Below, in pieces: positions 18,216-26,981 of a DNA stretch of 64,000 nucleotides. Below the pieces are notes generated by a model. The model did no database searches. It saw nothing but the letters and a program-made list of their open reading frames with translations, and was not told where the DNA came from. The stretch is from the NCBI GenBank assembly GCA_963662645.2, contig OY759762.1:1550001-1614000 (forward strand). The letters are read 5' to 3'. Each line of letters starts with the position of its first letter. Within the stretch, counting starts at the first letter, position 1. Made by a program: the position numbers and the translations under genes. The stretch is from Aldehydirespirator sp963662645 (GTDB lineage Bacteria; Actinomycetota; Acidimicrobiia; Acidimicrobiales; Aldehydirespiratoraceae).

Positions 18216-18574
18216 TCAGAGTTCCATCGAGTCGCCACACTCGAGAATGTCCAGTCGGACCGGCTGGGGGCCGAACCGCAAGCTGGTCAACCGGTCTCGC
18301 AGAGAGAACCTGAGCTTGTCCACCTCCCGGCCCACAACGAAGCAAGCCTTCGGCCGAGCCGTCAGGCCGTTCCCCTCGAAGAACTCGTGGAGCACCCGAA
18401 GGCCCTCGGACAGCTGGTCAAGATCATCGGCATAGCGACGCTCTCGGCCCCGCCTTGGATCAGCCGCCAGTTGAGCTCGCACACCGGGCACTCGGGACTG
18501 GCGCACGGCACCGGCCCCGAGAGCGGCACGGCCGTCGACTGCTCGGTGTTGTCCAGCCCAGGGCCGTCAGCCAC
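18216..18574 (-). pseudogene. Partner gene of the AAA ATPase, frameshifted
   Basis: GTG 18574 overlaps the stop of the upstream ATPase by 8 nt (GTGGCTGA), typical of translational coupling. The first frame encodes a Cys pair (CASPECPVCELNWRLIQGG) and then loses coding character near 18435-18450; a shifted frame continues with DDLDQLSEGLRVLHEFFEGN and KACFVVGREVDKLRF, ending at 18216. A one-base indel would restore one protein of about 118 residues. Function unknown; inactive unless the shift is an assembly error. Confidence 0.5.
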
Positions 18575-19060
18575 CAGCCGCGGCCTCTAGCAGTTCGTTG
18601 ACGAGCTCGGCCGTCTCGTCATACTGCGACCTCATCACATCAGTGAAGGTGGACTCGTCGATGCCGTCGAGGTGGTCGGGCATCGACTCTCGGGCCACGC
18701 ACCTGCCATTCTCACGAGAAAACCGCAGCGCCCGGACCCGCGAGCGATCCAGGGCTGGCGGAGAGCCCGCGGGCGCGGAGGCGTTCGGGCCGGACAGTTC
18801 ATGGCGTCTCACCATGTTGTTGAACTGAGCAACGAAGAAGTCCGAGTGTGTGGTGAGCACGATCCCCATGCCGCCATTCACCAGTTCCGTGAAGAACGTC
18901 GCCACCCGCACCTGCATCTCAGGGTGCAAATGCGCTTCGGGCTCGTCGATGGTCAGATGGTCGACGTACAGAGGAGACTTCAACACCAGTAGCAACGGCG
19001 CCAACTCCGAAAGCATCGAGGAGGCACGCGCCATCAGCACCCACCACCCGCGCCGCCCGG
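18567..19060 (-). pseudogene. AAA (OLD-like) ATPase, C-terminal fragment
   Basis: The readable part covers the ABC-type C-terminal half: MARASSMLSELAPLLLVLKS, then a Walker B VDHLTIDEPEAHLHP and the switch histidine segment GIVLTTHSDFFVAQFNNMVR. The N-terminal P-loop half is missing; upstream of about 19060 the frame is not ATPase-like and tRNA-Tyr lies beyond. Intact relatives are about 400 residues and often belong to defence or mobile loci. It is followed by a coupled, frameshifted partner gene. Confidence 0.6.
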
Positions 19061-19245
19061 CTGGCCCGCCAGCGGCGTCGCAATGCCCCAGATGCCAGGT
19101 GACCACGCTTGCAGCTTTGGGCCGCGTGCGGGTCAGCGGTCCGAGCCGCGCGCCATTGCCGCCATAGCCACTGCCGCCCTTTCGGTGTGTGCGCACACCA
19201 GAACCGGCAGACCCAGATGCCTAGTTCTGCTGCGAGCTGTTGGTG

Positions 19246-19327
19246 TGGGCCGGGGAGGATTCGAACCTCCGTAGGCTTAGCCGACGGGTTTACAGCCCGT
19301 TCCCTTTGGCCGCTCGGGCACCGACCC
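19246..19327 (-). tRNA. tRNA-Tyr (GTA)
   Basis: The acceptor stem GGGTCGG (19321-19327) pairs with CCGGCCC (19247-19253), discriminator A. Anticodon loop CTGTAAA gives anticodon GTA. A long variable arm and GGTTCGAATCC T-loop fit a class II tRNA-Tyr of 82 nt. CCA is not encoded. Confidence 0.95.
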
Positions 19328-19394
19328 AGACGGGCCAGCACGATACCATCGCCCCCGACCAACCATGCCCCCGGCCCACGGGAATCGAGACCCC

Positions 19395-19883
19395 ATGCCC
19401 ACCTTCGACGTAGTCAGCCGGCTCGACATGCAGGAGGTCCGCAACGCCGTGGACCAGGCCGGCCGGGAGGTCAACACCCGCTACGACTTCCGCAACACCG
19501 GCACCTCGGTCGTGCTCGGCGACGGCCTCATCACGATGAACTCCTCCACCGAGGACCGGCTGGCCGCGGCCCGGCTGGTGCTGGAGGAGAAGCTGGTGCG
19601 GCGCAAGGTGTCGCTCAAGGCGCTCGACTACGGCAAGGTCCAGGAAGCCGCCGGGGCCACCGTGCGGCAGGCGGCCGCCCTGCGGGCCGGCATCTCGTCG
19701 GACCGGGCCCGCGAGCTCAACAAGTTCATCAAGGGCCTCGGCATCAAGGGCGTCCAGTCGTCCACCCAGGGCGACCAACTGCGGGTGCAGTCCAAGAAAC
19801 GAGACGACCTCCAAGCCGTCATCGCCGCGCTCAAAGAAGCCGACTTCGACGTCCCCCTCCAGTACGTCAACTTCCGCGACTAG
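19395..19883 (+). CDS. yajQ: YajQ family nucleotide-binding protein
   Basis: ATG 19395 starts the canonical N-terminus MPTFDVVSRLDMQEVRNAVD; the product is 162 residues, as usual for the family. Conserved blocks include REVNTRYDFRNTG, KFIKGLGIKGVQSS and the terminal DVPLQYVNFRD. YajQ proteins fold as two ferredoxin-like domains; some bind cyclic di-GMP. It stands alone between tRNA-Tyr (opposite strand) and a hairpin at 19897-19916. Confidence 0.95.
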   Translation: MPTFDVVSRLDMQEVRNAVDQAGREVNTRYDFRNTGTSVVLGDGLITMNSSTEDRLAAARLVLEEKLVRRKVSLKALDYGKVQEAAGATVRQAAALRAGISSDRARELNKFIKGLGIKGVQSSTQGDQLRVQSKKRDDLQAVIAALKEADFDVPLQYVNFRD

Positions 19884-19896
19884 GGCTCCGGGAACC

Positions 19897-19916
19897 GCCC
19901 CGAAGGGCTCGGGGGC
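19897..19916 (+). terminator. Hairpin after yajQ
   Basis: GCCCCGA (19897-19903) can pair with TCGGGGGC (19909-19916) 14 nt after the yajQ stop; there is no U-tract. Confidence 0.4.
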
Positions 19917-19957
19917 CGGTGGCTGTTCGTCCCCGGCGGTTGCAAGATGATTTAAGG

Positions 19958-19971
19958 CAGTTATATTACTG
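19958..19971. promoter_or_regulatory. Palindromic operator-like site
   Basis: CAGT-TATATT-ACTG lies immediately upstream of ATG 19975 in a short A+T-rich tract. Its position suits an autoregulatory operator of the following gene pair. Confidence 0.4.
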
Positions 19972-19974
19972 TCC

Positions 19975-20691
19975 ATGATTTCTGATGTACTGCAAGATAT
20001 TCGTGAGGGCTCGGGGAAATCCACCGCCTCCGTCGCCGAACGCGGCAGGGATAGCGTGGCCCCCGTGCAGCACACCGAGCCGGACGCGGCCTGGTTCGAC
20101 AACCCCGACGCCCACTTCACCGAAGTCGTCGCCTACATGAGGCGGCTGCACAGGCGGTGCGCCAGCTCCGACGAGTTCATCGCCGCGCTCAGCGGCCTCT
20201 TCCCCGACCTAGAGGACAAGTTCGCCCGAATCAACGCCGGCGCCGAAGTCGACCCCTGCAACACCGACGAGGCCGACTCCGAAGCCGAACTCGGCCCCGG
20301 CCCGTGGGTCTGCTTTCAGAGCACCGCAGAGCGGGTGGCGGCGGACCTCGCGAAGATCGCCGACCCAGGCGGGCGCGACCCCAGCCAGCCGCCCGACGAG
20401 GCCTGGTTCGACGACCCCGACGCCCACCTCCACGACATCGTCGACTACATGGAGCGGCTGCACGTCCGCTGCGACACCTCTGACGAGTTCATCGCCGCGC
20501 TCAGCGGCCTGTTCCCGGACCTCAAAGCGAAGGTCAACAAGGCCTGGGCCATGGCACTGGAGGACATCAGCGAGGACGATCTGCCCGATCCGGGCACCGC
20601 TGCCGCTTCCGGCGACGTCGTCACGTTCATGAGCGGCGCCGAGATGCTCGCCGCAGACCTGGCAATGCTCTCAGAGCTTCGTGGTGCGTGA
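19975..20691 (+). CDS. Hypothetical protein with internal duplication, possible antitoxin
   Basis: A 238-residue acidic protein built from two copies of a unit of about 45 residues: AWFDNPDAHFTEVVAYMRRL...SSDEFIAALSGLFPDL and AWFDDPDAHLHDIVDYMERL...TSDEFIAALSGLFPDL. Each copy is followed by an AADLA-type segment. No family is recognised. ATG 19975 is A+T-rich; a GTG near 20064 would remove a weakly conserved leader of 30 residues. Thirty-four nt downstream lies a RelE/HigB-sized basic protein, so an antitoxin role is possible. An operator-like palindrome precedes it. Confidence 0.6.
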   Translation: MISDVLQDIREGSGKSTASVAERGRDSVAPVQHTEPDAAWFDNPDAHFTEVVAYMRRLHRRCASSDEFIAALSGLFPDLEDKFARINAGAEVDPCNTDEADSEAELGPGPWVCFQSTAERVAADLAKIADPGGRDPSQPPDEAWFDDPDAHLHDIVDYMERLHVRCDTSDEFIAALSGLFPDLKAKVNKAWAMALEDISEDDLPDPGTAAASGDVVTFMSGAEMLAADLAMLSELRGA

Positions 20692-20725
20692 GTAGTCGGC
20701 CCGCTGAAGCCTCCGGGGCCCGGTC

Positions 20726-21034
20726 ATGCCCACCTACGACTGGGACAGCCGCTTCGAGCGGGACTGGGCGCGCCTAACCGCGAATCAACAGCGTCTCTTC
20801 CGGAAAGCGAGGGACGAGTTCGTGGACGACCTGAAGGAGATGGAGGCGGGACCGCGCAGCCGCTTTCGTCGCGGCCTACGGGTCAAAGGGGTAAAGGGCG
20901 TGCCGGGAGTCTTCGAGATGTGGTGGGCGCCGGACGGCCGGGCGACCTTCTCGTGGGGCGAGGAGGTCGTCCCCGGTCAGCGGCACATCATCTGGCGCCG
21001 GTGCGGCGGCCACGAGATCTTCAAGAACCCCTGA
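20726..21034 (+). CDS. RelE/HigB-like small basic protein, possible toxin
   Basis: A 102-residue protein (MPTYDWDSRFERDWARLTAN...). Its layout, helical N-terminus (FERDWARLTANQQRLFRKAR), basic middle (RSRFRRGLRVKGVKGV) and strands FEMWWAPDGRATFSW, RHIIWRRCGGHEIF, resembles the ParE/RelE toxin fold, and the final RCGGHEIF is like RelE-type ends. Homology is by eye. With the preceding gene it would form a two-gene toxin-antitoxin unit in the unusual order of a large two-repeat antitoxin followed by toxin. Confidence 0.55.
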   Translation: MPTYDWDSRFERDWARLTANQQRLFRKARDEFVDDLKEMEAGPRSRFRRGLRVKGVKGVPGVFEMWWAPDGRATFSWGEEVVPGQRHIIWRRCGGHEIFKNP

Positions 21035-21049
21035 TCCGGGGCTCGGGGG

Positions 21050-21916
21050 CTACTCCCAGTCTCGGGACTCTAGGCGGCGGATTCGCTCGGCTGTGGGCGG
21101 GTGGGTGCTGAACATGCGGCCGAAGCCGCCGCCTCCGCCGCCGCCTCGGGCCTGGGCCTTCAGCGGGTCGATGATGTAGTTGGACGCCTGGCTGGGGTTC
21201 ACGCCCGACGGGATCCGCTGGGAGTATGTCTCCAGGCGCTCCAGCGCTCGGGCCAGGGGACGGCCGTCGCCGATCAGCCTCGCCGCCGACGCGTCAGCCT
21301 GGAACTCGCGGCTGCGGCTGATCGCCGCCTGGATCATCGCGGCCGCGATCGGGGCCAGGATGGCCAGGGCCAGCTGACCGAAGACATTGCCGTCGCGGTC
21401 GTCGCGCCCGCCGGCGAACATCGCACCCCACATGGCCATGTTGGCGATGAACGTCACCGCCATGCCGACCGCCGCGGCCACCGAGCCGATCAGGATGTCG
21501 CGGTTGCGGATGTGGGCCAGCTCGTGGGCCAGCACGCCCCGGATCTCGTCCCAGCCCATGGCCTGGGTGAGCCCGGCGGTGATGCACACCGCGGCGTTGT
21601 TGGGGTTGCGTCCCGTGGCGAAGGCGTTGGGCTGCGGGTTGGGCGAGATGTACAGCTTCGGCATGGGCATCTGTGCCCTCATGCACAGGTTGACCATGAT
21701 CTCGTGGTACTCGGGCATGTCGGCGGCGGTCACCGGCTGGGCCCGGGCGGAGGCGATGGCCAGCTTGTCGCTGAACCAGTAGCTGCCCCCGGCGATGGCA
21801 ATGCCCAAGATCAGGCCCAGCACCAGGCCGCCCTGGCCACCGAGGGCACCCCCGATCACAATGCACAGGCCGCCGAGCAGGGCCAGCAGCGTGAACGTCT
21901 TGGCCGCGTTGAACAT
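21050..21916 (-). CDS. htpX: Membrane zinc metalloprotease HtpX
   Basis: A 288-residue M48 peptidase. The zinc motif HELAH is at residues 131-135; the third ligand lies in the SREFQADASAARL segment. Two N-terminal hydrophobic helices (about 7-47) and two central ones (about 143-195) fit the HtpX topology. FSTHPPTAERIRRLES near the C-terminus is a family signature. HtpX degrades misfolded membrane proteins, with the active site in the cytoplasm. It is a single gene; its 3' end faces the putative toxin gene. Confidence 0.95.
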   Translation of the reverse strand: MFNAAKTFTLLALLGGLCIVIGGALGGQGGLVLGLILGIAIAGGSYWFSDKLAIASARAQPVTAADMPEYHEIMVNLCMRAQMPMPKLYISPNPQPNAFATGRNPNNAAVCITAGLTQAMGWDEIRGVLAHELAHIRNRDILIGSVAAAVGMAVTFIANMAMWGAMFAGGRDDRDGNVFGQLALAILAPIAAAMIQAAISRSREFQADASAARLIGDGRPLARALERLETYSQRIPSGVNPSQASNYIIDPLKAQARGGGGGGGFGRMFSTHPPTAERIRRLESRDWE

Positions 21917-22106
21917 CGTCCGTCACCTCCGCTTGCGTCCCCCAACCTACCGGCGGAAGGTAAGAGCCCGCAGCGGCCGGCGCTCCGTCCCGCTCGGTCA
22001 AGTGGCCGGGTGCGACCTCAGCCAGTGCCCGTCGTGGCCGGGCGACCTCCGTTCAGCGTTCGTAGTGGCCGAGTGGACGCAGAGGGCGAACGCCGCCCCC
22101 GCACTA

Positions 22107-22568
22107 TTACAAGGTCCTCGGCGAGGTCTCCCTCTCGTAGTAGCCGGAGTGGGTGTAGAGGGCGAAGACGCCCTCGGAGCGGTACATCTCGATGATCCGC
22201 TCGTCGTCGTCGATGGCGGCGGTGACCTGGTAGCCGGCTGCACGCAGGCGGTTCAGCTCGTGGCGCTTGAAGTCGGCCGACGGGCCTCGGGAGCCTCGGC
22301 CGTGTTCGGGGCGCAGGATGAGCAGGTCGTGGCGGACGTCGTGGGCGGCAAGCCAGCGGCGGGTGTCGTCGAGCATGTAGTTGGGGCGGGCGGTCAGGAT
22401 GGCCACCGTGTGGTCGTCGGCGATGGAGGCGGCCAGGGCCAGGCCGGACTCGTACGGCGGGTCGTCGGGCGCAGCCGTGAAGAAGCCCCGGAAGTCCTTG
22501 AAGGCGCCTCGCAGGTAGTGCTGGCGGTGCGTGGCGTTCGAGATCACCCCGTCGAGGTCGAGGATCAC
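22107..22568 (-). CDS. HAD-superfamily phosphatase-like protein
   Basis: VILDLDGVISNATHRQHYL carries HAD motif I (DLDGV); VAILTARPNYMLDDTRRWL is motif II (TAR); AAIDDDERIIEMYRSEGVFA holds the late acidic motif. The GTG at 22568 gives 153 residues but leaves almost no residues before motif I. A different frame starting at GTG 22632 reads MTSTPDNWYFRDG, which looks like a natural N-terminus, so a one-base indel near 22590 is possible. Related proteins are small HAD phosphatases of unknown substrate. It lies downstream of acsA across a repeat element. Confidence 0.7.
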   Translation of the reverse strand: MILDLDGVISNATHRQHYLRGAFKDFRGFFTAAPDDPPYESGLALAASIADDHTVAILTARPNYMLDDTRRWLAAHDVRHDLLILRPEHGRGSRGPSADFKRHELNRLRAAGYQVTAAIDDDERIIEMYRSEGVFALYTHSGYYERETSPRTL

Positions 22569-22640
22569 CAGCGGCCCGCCGGCCGGCTGCCGCGCCGTCG
22601 CGGAAGTACCAGTTGTCCGGCGTGCTAGTCACGTCCAGCC

Positions 22641-22776
22641 CGTCCTCAAAATCTCGGGTCGGTTATGCGCGGTGAACGCGTAGAACCAACCCGAGAAATT
22701 TCGGCAGCCCCCGTCCTCAAAATCTCGGGTCGGAAATGGGTGCTCCAGCCACCAAAACCAACCCGAGAAATTTCGG
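22641..22776. repeat. Family A intergenic element, two tandem copies
   Basis: Two copies (22641-22704, 22712-22776; period 71 bp) begin CCTCAAAATCTCGGGTCGG and end ACCAACCCGAGAAATTTCGG, so each has complementary ends. They sit between the acsA stop and the HAD gene. Confidence 0.8.
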
Positions 22777-22791
22777 GGCGGCTTGCGACGG

Positions 22792-24786
22792 TCACTCCTC
22801 GTCGGCGGCTTCTGCGGCCCGGTCGCGGATCTCGGCCACCACGCCCGGATCGGCCAGCGTGGTGGTGTCGCCCAGATCCCGGCCGTCGGCCACGTCGCGC
22901 AGCAGGCGGCGCATGATCTTGCCCGAGCGGGTCTTGGGCAGGTCCGGCACCAGGAACACCGCCTTCGGCCTGGCCGTCGGCCCCAGCTTCACCGCCACAT
23001 GCTGGCGGACCTCCTCCCGCAGCTCGTCGGACGCCTCCGCCGCGCCCACCAAGATCACGTAGCCGACGATGGCCTGACCGGTGATGTCGTCGGAGGCGCC
23101 CACCACCGCCGCCTCGGCCACCGCCGGATGGTCCACCAGCGCCGACTCCACCTCGGTAGTCGAGATCCGGTGGCCCGACACGTTCATCACGTCGTCCACC
23201 CGTCCCAGCAGCCACAGATAGCCGTCGGCGTCCACCCGGGCGCCGTCGCCGGCGAAATAGCGGCCCTCGAACTCCGACCAGTACGTCTCGCGGTAGCGCT
23301 CCGGGTCGCCCCAGATGCCCCGCAGCATCGACGGCCACGGACGGATGATCGTCAGATACCCGCCGCCGGTGGCCACCACCGACCCCGAGTCGTCCACCAC
23401 CTCGGCGAACACGCCCGGCAGCGGCTGAGTGGCCGAGCCCGGCTTGGTGGTGGTCACCCCCGGCAGCGGCGTGACCATGTGGCCGCCGGTCTCGGTCTGC
23501 CACCAGGTGTCCACGATCGGGCAGCGACCTGTGCCGATGTGGCGGTGGTACCACATCCACGCCTCCGGGTTGATCGGCTCGCCCACCGTGCCCAGCACCC
23601 GCAGGCTCGACAGGTCCCGGCCCGCCGGCCACTGCTCGCCCCACTTCATGAACGTGCGGATCGCGGTAGGCGCGGTGTACAGCTGGGTCACGCCGTAGCG
23701 CTCGACGATGTCCCACAGGCGGTCCTTGGCCCAGCCGGCCCGGTCGCCGGAGCGCTCGGCGGGGCGGGGCGTGTCCGGGGTGCCCTCATACATCACCGAC
23801 GTGGCGCCGTTGGCCAGCGGCCCGTACACGATGTAACTGTGGCCGGTCACCCAGCCGATGTCGGCCGCGCACCAGAACACGTCGGAATCGGCCCGCAGAT
23901 CGAACACGTAGCGGTGGGTGAACGCCACCTGCGTCAGGTACCCGCCGGTGGTGTGCATGATCCCCTTGGGCTTGGCCGTGGTGCCCGAGGTGTACAGCAG
24001 GTACAGCAGCTGCTCGGAGTCCATCGGCTCGGCCGGGCAGTCGGGGGCGGCCTCGGCCATCAGGTCGTGCCACCACAGATCCCGGCCCTCGGTCATGGCG
24101 GGATCGGTGCCGCAGCGGTCCACCACCACCACGTGCTCCACCGACGGGGCGCCCGCCGACAGGGCCAGATCGACGTTGGGCTTCAGGGCTGAGGGGGCGC
24201 CCCGGCGGTAGCCGGCGTCGGCGGTGACCACCAGGCGGGCCTCGGCGTCGGCGCAGCGGTCGGTGATGGCGTCGGGCGAGAAGCCGCCGAAGATCACCGA
24301 ATGGGCCACCCCGATGCGGGTGCAGGCCAGCATCGTCACCGCCAGCTCGGGGATCATCGGCATGTACACCGCTATGCGGTCGCCCCTGCGCAGGCCCAGG
24401 CGCAGCAGCACGTTGGCGAAGCGCTGCACGTCGTCGAGCAGCTCCGAGTAGGTGATGGCGCGGGTGTCGCCCGGCTCGCCCTCCCAGTGGAAGGCCACCT
24501 TGTCGCCCCTGCCGGCGGCCACATGGCGGTCGAGGCAGTTATATGAGACGTTGAGCCGGCCGCCGACGAACCACTTGGCGAAGGGCAGGTCCCACTCCAG
24601 GGTCGTGTGGAAGTCGGTGTCCCAGTCGAGCAGGTCACGGGCCTGGCCGGCCCAGAACGCCTCGAAGTCGGCGTCGGCCTCGTCGTACATCGACCGGTCG
24701 GCAATCTGGGCCGCGGCCGCGAAGTCCGGCGGCGGCGGGAACGTGCGGTCCTCGGTCTCGTAGATCTCGATCGAGCCTTCGGCCAT
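22792..24786 (-). CDS. acsA: Acetyl-coenzyme A synthetase
   Basis: A 664-residue AMP-forming acyl-CoA ligase converting acetate, ATP and CoA to acetyl-CoA. Seen: WFVGGRLNVSYNCLDRH near residue 80, YTSGTTAKPKGIMHTTGGYL (P-loop-like ATP motif), WWQTETGGHM, GDGARVDADGYLWLLGRVDD and the C-terminal PKTRSGKIMRRLLR with the lysine that is acetylated in regulated family members. Length is typical. Likely cytoplasmic and transcribed alone; a family A element follows its stop. Confidence 0.95.
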   Translation of the reverse strand: MAEGSIEIYETEDRTFPPPPDFAAAAQIADRSMYDEADADFEAFWAGQARDLLDWDTDFHTTLEWDLPFAKWFVGGRLNVSYNCLDRHVAAGRGDKVAFHWEGEPGDTRAITYSELLDDVQRFANVLLRLGLRRGDRIAVYMPMIPELAVTMLACTRIGVAHSVIFGGFSPDAITDRCADAEARLVVTADAGYRRGAPSALKPNVDLALSAGAPSVEHVVVVDRCGTDPAMTEGRDLWWHDLMAEAAPDCPAEPMDSEQLLYLLYTSGTTAKPKGIMHTTGGYLTQVAFTHRYVFDLRADSDVFWCAADIGWVTGHSYIVYGPLANGATSVMYEGTPDTPRPAERSGDRAGWAKDRLWDIVERYGVTQLYTAPTAIRTFMKWGEQWPAGRDLSSLRVLGTVGEPINPEAWMWYHRHIGTGRCPIVDTWWQTETGGHMVTPLPGVTTTKPGSATQPLPGVFAEVVDDSGSVVATGGGYLTIIRPWPSMLRGIWGDPERYRETYWSEFEGRYFAGDGARVDADGYLWLLGRVDDVMNVSGHRISTTEVESALVDHPAVAEAAVVGASDDITGQAIVGYVILVGAAEASDELREEVRQHVAVKLGPTARPKAVFLVPDLPKTRSGKIMRRLLRDVADGRDLGDTTTLADPGVVAEIRDRAAEAADEE

Positions 24787-24788
24787 GG

Positions 24789-24889
24789 GTTCACTCCTAG
24801 TCGTTTGCGCCTGGTTGGCCTGGTTGATTGCCTCGTCGTCTGCGGCTGGTTGTCTGCGCCTCGTTGATTGCGGCTAGTTGATTGCGGCT
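24789..24889. repeat. Degenerate short repeats between deacylase and acsA
   Basis: On the minus strand, units like GCCGCAATCAAC-(T/G)AG and GCGCAGACAACCAG recur between the deacylase stop codon and the acsA start region. They look like a decayed 12-15 bp tandem duplication of the 3' end of the deacylase gene. Confidence 0.5.
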
Positions 24890-26637
24890 CCTACCGGAAC
24901 GGTGTCGGTGTGGCGGCCCGAGCGCAGCACCGTGCCCGGCAGGGCGTCGGTGGCCTCGCCGTCGACGACGGTTGTCACGCCGTTGACCATCACCCGGCGC
25001 ACGCCGGTGGCCTCCGACCACAGGCGCTTGCCGTTGCCGGGCAGGTCGGCCACCAGCACCGGGTCGAGCGCGCCCACCGAGTCGGGATCGAACATCACGA
25101 TGTCGGCGAAGCAGCCCTCGGCGATGCGGCCCCGGCCCCTCAGGCCGAACAGCCGGGCCGGCGCCTCGGTCAGATGGCGCACCGCGTTCTCGAGGGTGGT
25201 GAGCTGCCGGCCCCGCAGGCAGTCGTCGATCCAAGCGGTGGTGTAGCAGGCGCCGGCCATGCGGTCGAGATGCGCCCCGGCGTCGCTGCCGCCGATCATC
25301 ACCGCCGGATGCTCCCAGGCCTCGGCCCGCAGCCTCCAGCTCTCGGGGTCGTCGTCGGTGGGGGCCGGCCACAGCACGGTGCGCAGGTCGTCGGCCAGGC
25401 AGATGTCCACCAGGCAGAAGAAGTCCCGCTGGCCCCGCTCCCGGGCGATGTCGCCGATGCGGCGGCCCTTCAGGCCCTCGTTGGCGGCCGAGTAGGTGTC
25501 GCCGATGCGATAGTCGGACCAGCCGGTGAGGCGGCTGAACACGCCCGCCTCCGGGCTCGCCGCCGAGTTCTCGAGGGCGATGAGGGTCTCGGGGCGGCGC
25601 AGGGCCTCCATGCGCTCGGCTACGGGGAGGCCGAAGACGTCGGGCCAGCCCGGCAGCATGTGCAGGGCGCAGAACGTGCCCAGGTTCATGTTCATGCCGA
25701 CCAGGATCGGCATGGTGAGGGCGACGACCACGGCGCCGGCGTCGGCGGCCTGCTCGCACGCGGCGATCTGGTTGCGGTAGTCGTCGGGGCGGGCCGAGTC
25801 GATGGTCAGGACGTTCCAGTTGAGCGGGCGCTGGGCCTGCAGCGACATGCGGGTCATCAGGTCGATCTCGTCGTCGCTGAAGCCCTTCATGCAGCCGTCG
25901 GCCACCCATTCGAGGGTGGTGCCGGGGTGGGCGGCCGTCTCCCGGCACAGCTCCAGCACCTCGTGCTCCGAGGCCCAGCGGCTGGGCACGGGCTGGCCGT
26001 CCCAGTCGTTGTGGGTGTAGCTGCGGCCGGTGGAGAAGCCCAGCCCGCCGGCGGCCAGGGACTCGGCCAGCAGGGCCCGCATCAGCGCGATCTGGTCGTC
26101 GTTGGCCTCGTGGCCGACGGCGTCCTGGCGCATGACCGCCACGCGCAGCGCGCAGTGTCCCACCATGAAGCCGGCGTTGACGCCTATGCCCCGGCTCTCG
26201 ACGGCCCGCAGGTAGTCGGCGAAGCTCTCCCAGTCCCAGGGCACGCCCTGATCCAGGGCGGCCAGCTCCATGCCCTCGACCTTCACCATCATGCGCTTGA
26301 GGTACTCGCCGTCGTCGGGGCAGCCGAGGGGGGCGAGCGAGAAGCCGCAGTTGCCGCCGATGACGGTGGTGACGCCGAACAGGTTGGACGGGGTGGCCCT
26401 GGGGTCCCAGAAGATCTGGGCGTCGTAGTGGGTGTGGGGGTCGATGAATCCGGGGCACACGATCAGGCCGTCGGCGTCGACGGTGTCTGTTTGGTTGTTG
26501 GCGGCGGCGTCGGCGAGGTCGCCGGGGTCGGCCACGGCCACAATCCGGCCGCCGGAGACGCCTATGTCGGCGGGGCGGGCAGGGGCGCCGGTGCCGTCGA
26601 CGAGCGTGCCCCCGGTGATCAGCGTGTCGAGCATCAT
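24874..26637 (-). CDS. N-acyl-D-amino-acid deacylase-like amidohydrolase
   Basis: A 587-residue amidohydrolase-superfamily protein. The N-terminal beta-sandwich LITGGTLVDGTGAPARPADI is followed by the metal motif GFIDPHTHYDAQIFWDP; MIGGSDAGAHLDRM bears the conserved Asp; DLPGNGKRLWSEATGVRRVMVNG closes the small domain. This layout is typical of the D-aminoacylase group, which hydrolyses N-acyl-D-amino acids or related amides; the substrate is unknown. A second ATG directly follows the first. It lies upstream of acsA on the same strand and could release acetate for it. Confidence 0.85.
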   Translation of the reverse strand: MMLDTLITGGTLVDGTGAPARPADIGVSGGRIVAVADPGDLADAAANNQTDTVDADGLIVCPGFIDPHTHYDAQIFWDPRATPSNLFGVTTVIGGNCGFSLAPLGCPDDGEYLKRMMVKVEGMELAALDQGVPWDWESFADYLRAVESRGIGVNAGFMVGHCALRVAVMRQDAVGHEANDDQIALMRALLAESLAAGGLGFSTGRSYTHNDWDGQPVPSRWASEHEVLELCRETAAHPGTTLEWVADGCMKGFSDDEIDLMTRMSLQAQRPLNWNVLTIDSARPDDYRNQIAACEQAADAGAVVVALTMPILVGMNMNLGTFCALHMLPGWPDVFGLPVAERMEALRRPETLIALENSAASPEAGVFSRLTGWSDYRIGDTYSAANEGLKGRRIGDIARERGQRDFFCLVDICLADDLRTVLWPAPTDDDPESWRLRAEAWEHPAVMIGGSDAGAHLDRMAGACYTTAWIDDCLRGRQLTTLENAVRHLTEAPARLFGLRGRGRIAEGCFADIVMFDPDSVGALDPVLVADLPGNGKRLWSEATGVRRVMVNGVTTVVDGEATDALPGTVLRSGRHTDTVPVGAAIN

Positions 26638-26700
26638 GCAGAGGGTAGCCGTGGCGCCGTTGGCCCGGCCCGGCGCTTACGGATCCGCCGCCCGGCACCC

Positions 26701-26912
26701 CCGACAAAATCTCGGGTCAAAAACAAGCACTCCACACCCACAAACCACCCGAGAACCAGCCGCCCGGCACCCCCGACAAAATCTCGGATCAAAAACAAGC
26801 ACTCCACACCCACAAACCACCCGAGAACCAGCCGCCCGGCACCCCCGACAAAATCTCGGATCAAAAACAAGCACTCCACACCCACAAACCACCCGAGAAC
26901 CAGCCGCCCGGC
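26701..26912. repeat. Family A intergenic element, three tandem copies
   Basis: Copies start at 26701, 26773 and 26845 (period 72 bp): CCGACAAAATCTCGG...ACCACCCGAGAACCAG. The ends TCTCGG/CCGAGA are inverted; the inner sequence is locus-specific. The array fills most of the divergent gap between the deacylase and msrA, leaving little room for promoters. Confidence 0.8.
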
Positions 26913-26981
26913 CCCCCGCGGCTCAGCTTCCATCCGGGGGACTCCTGAAACCTCGCCGGCGGTCGGCGGTACAGTCGGGGC

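Noticed and set aside
26677..26892. Repeated Cys-rich peptide (VCGCGVLVFDPRFC units) on the minus strand
   Set aside because: It is simply the translation of the 72-bp family A repeats; no start context or conserved neighbour.
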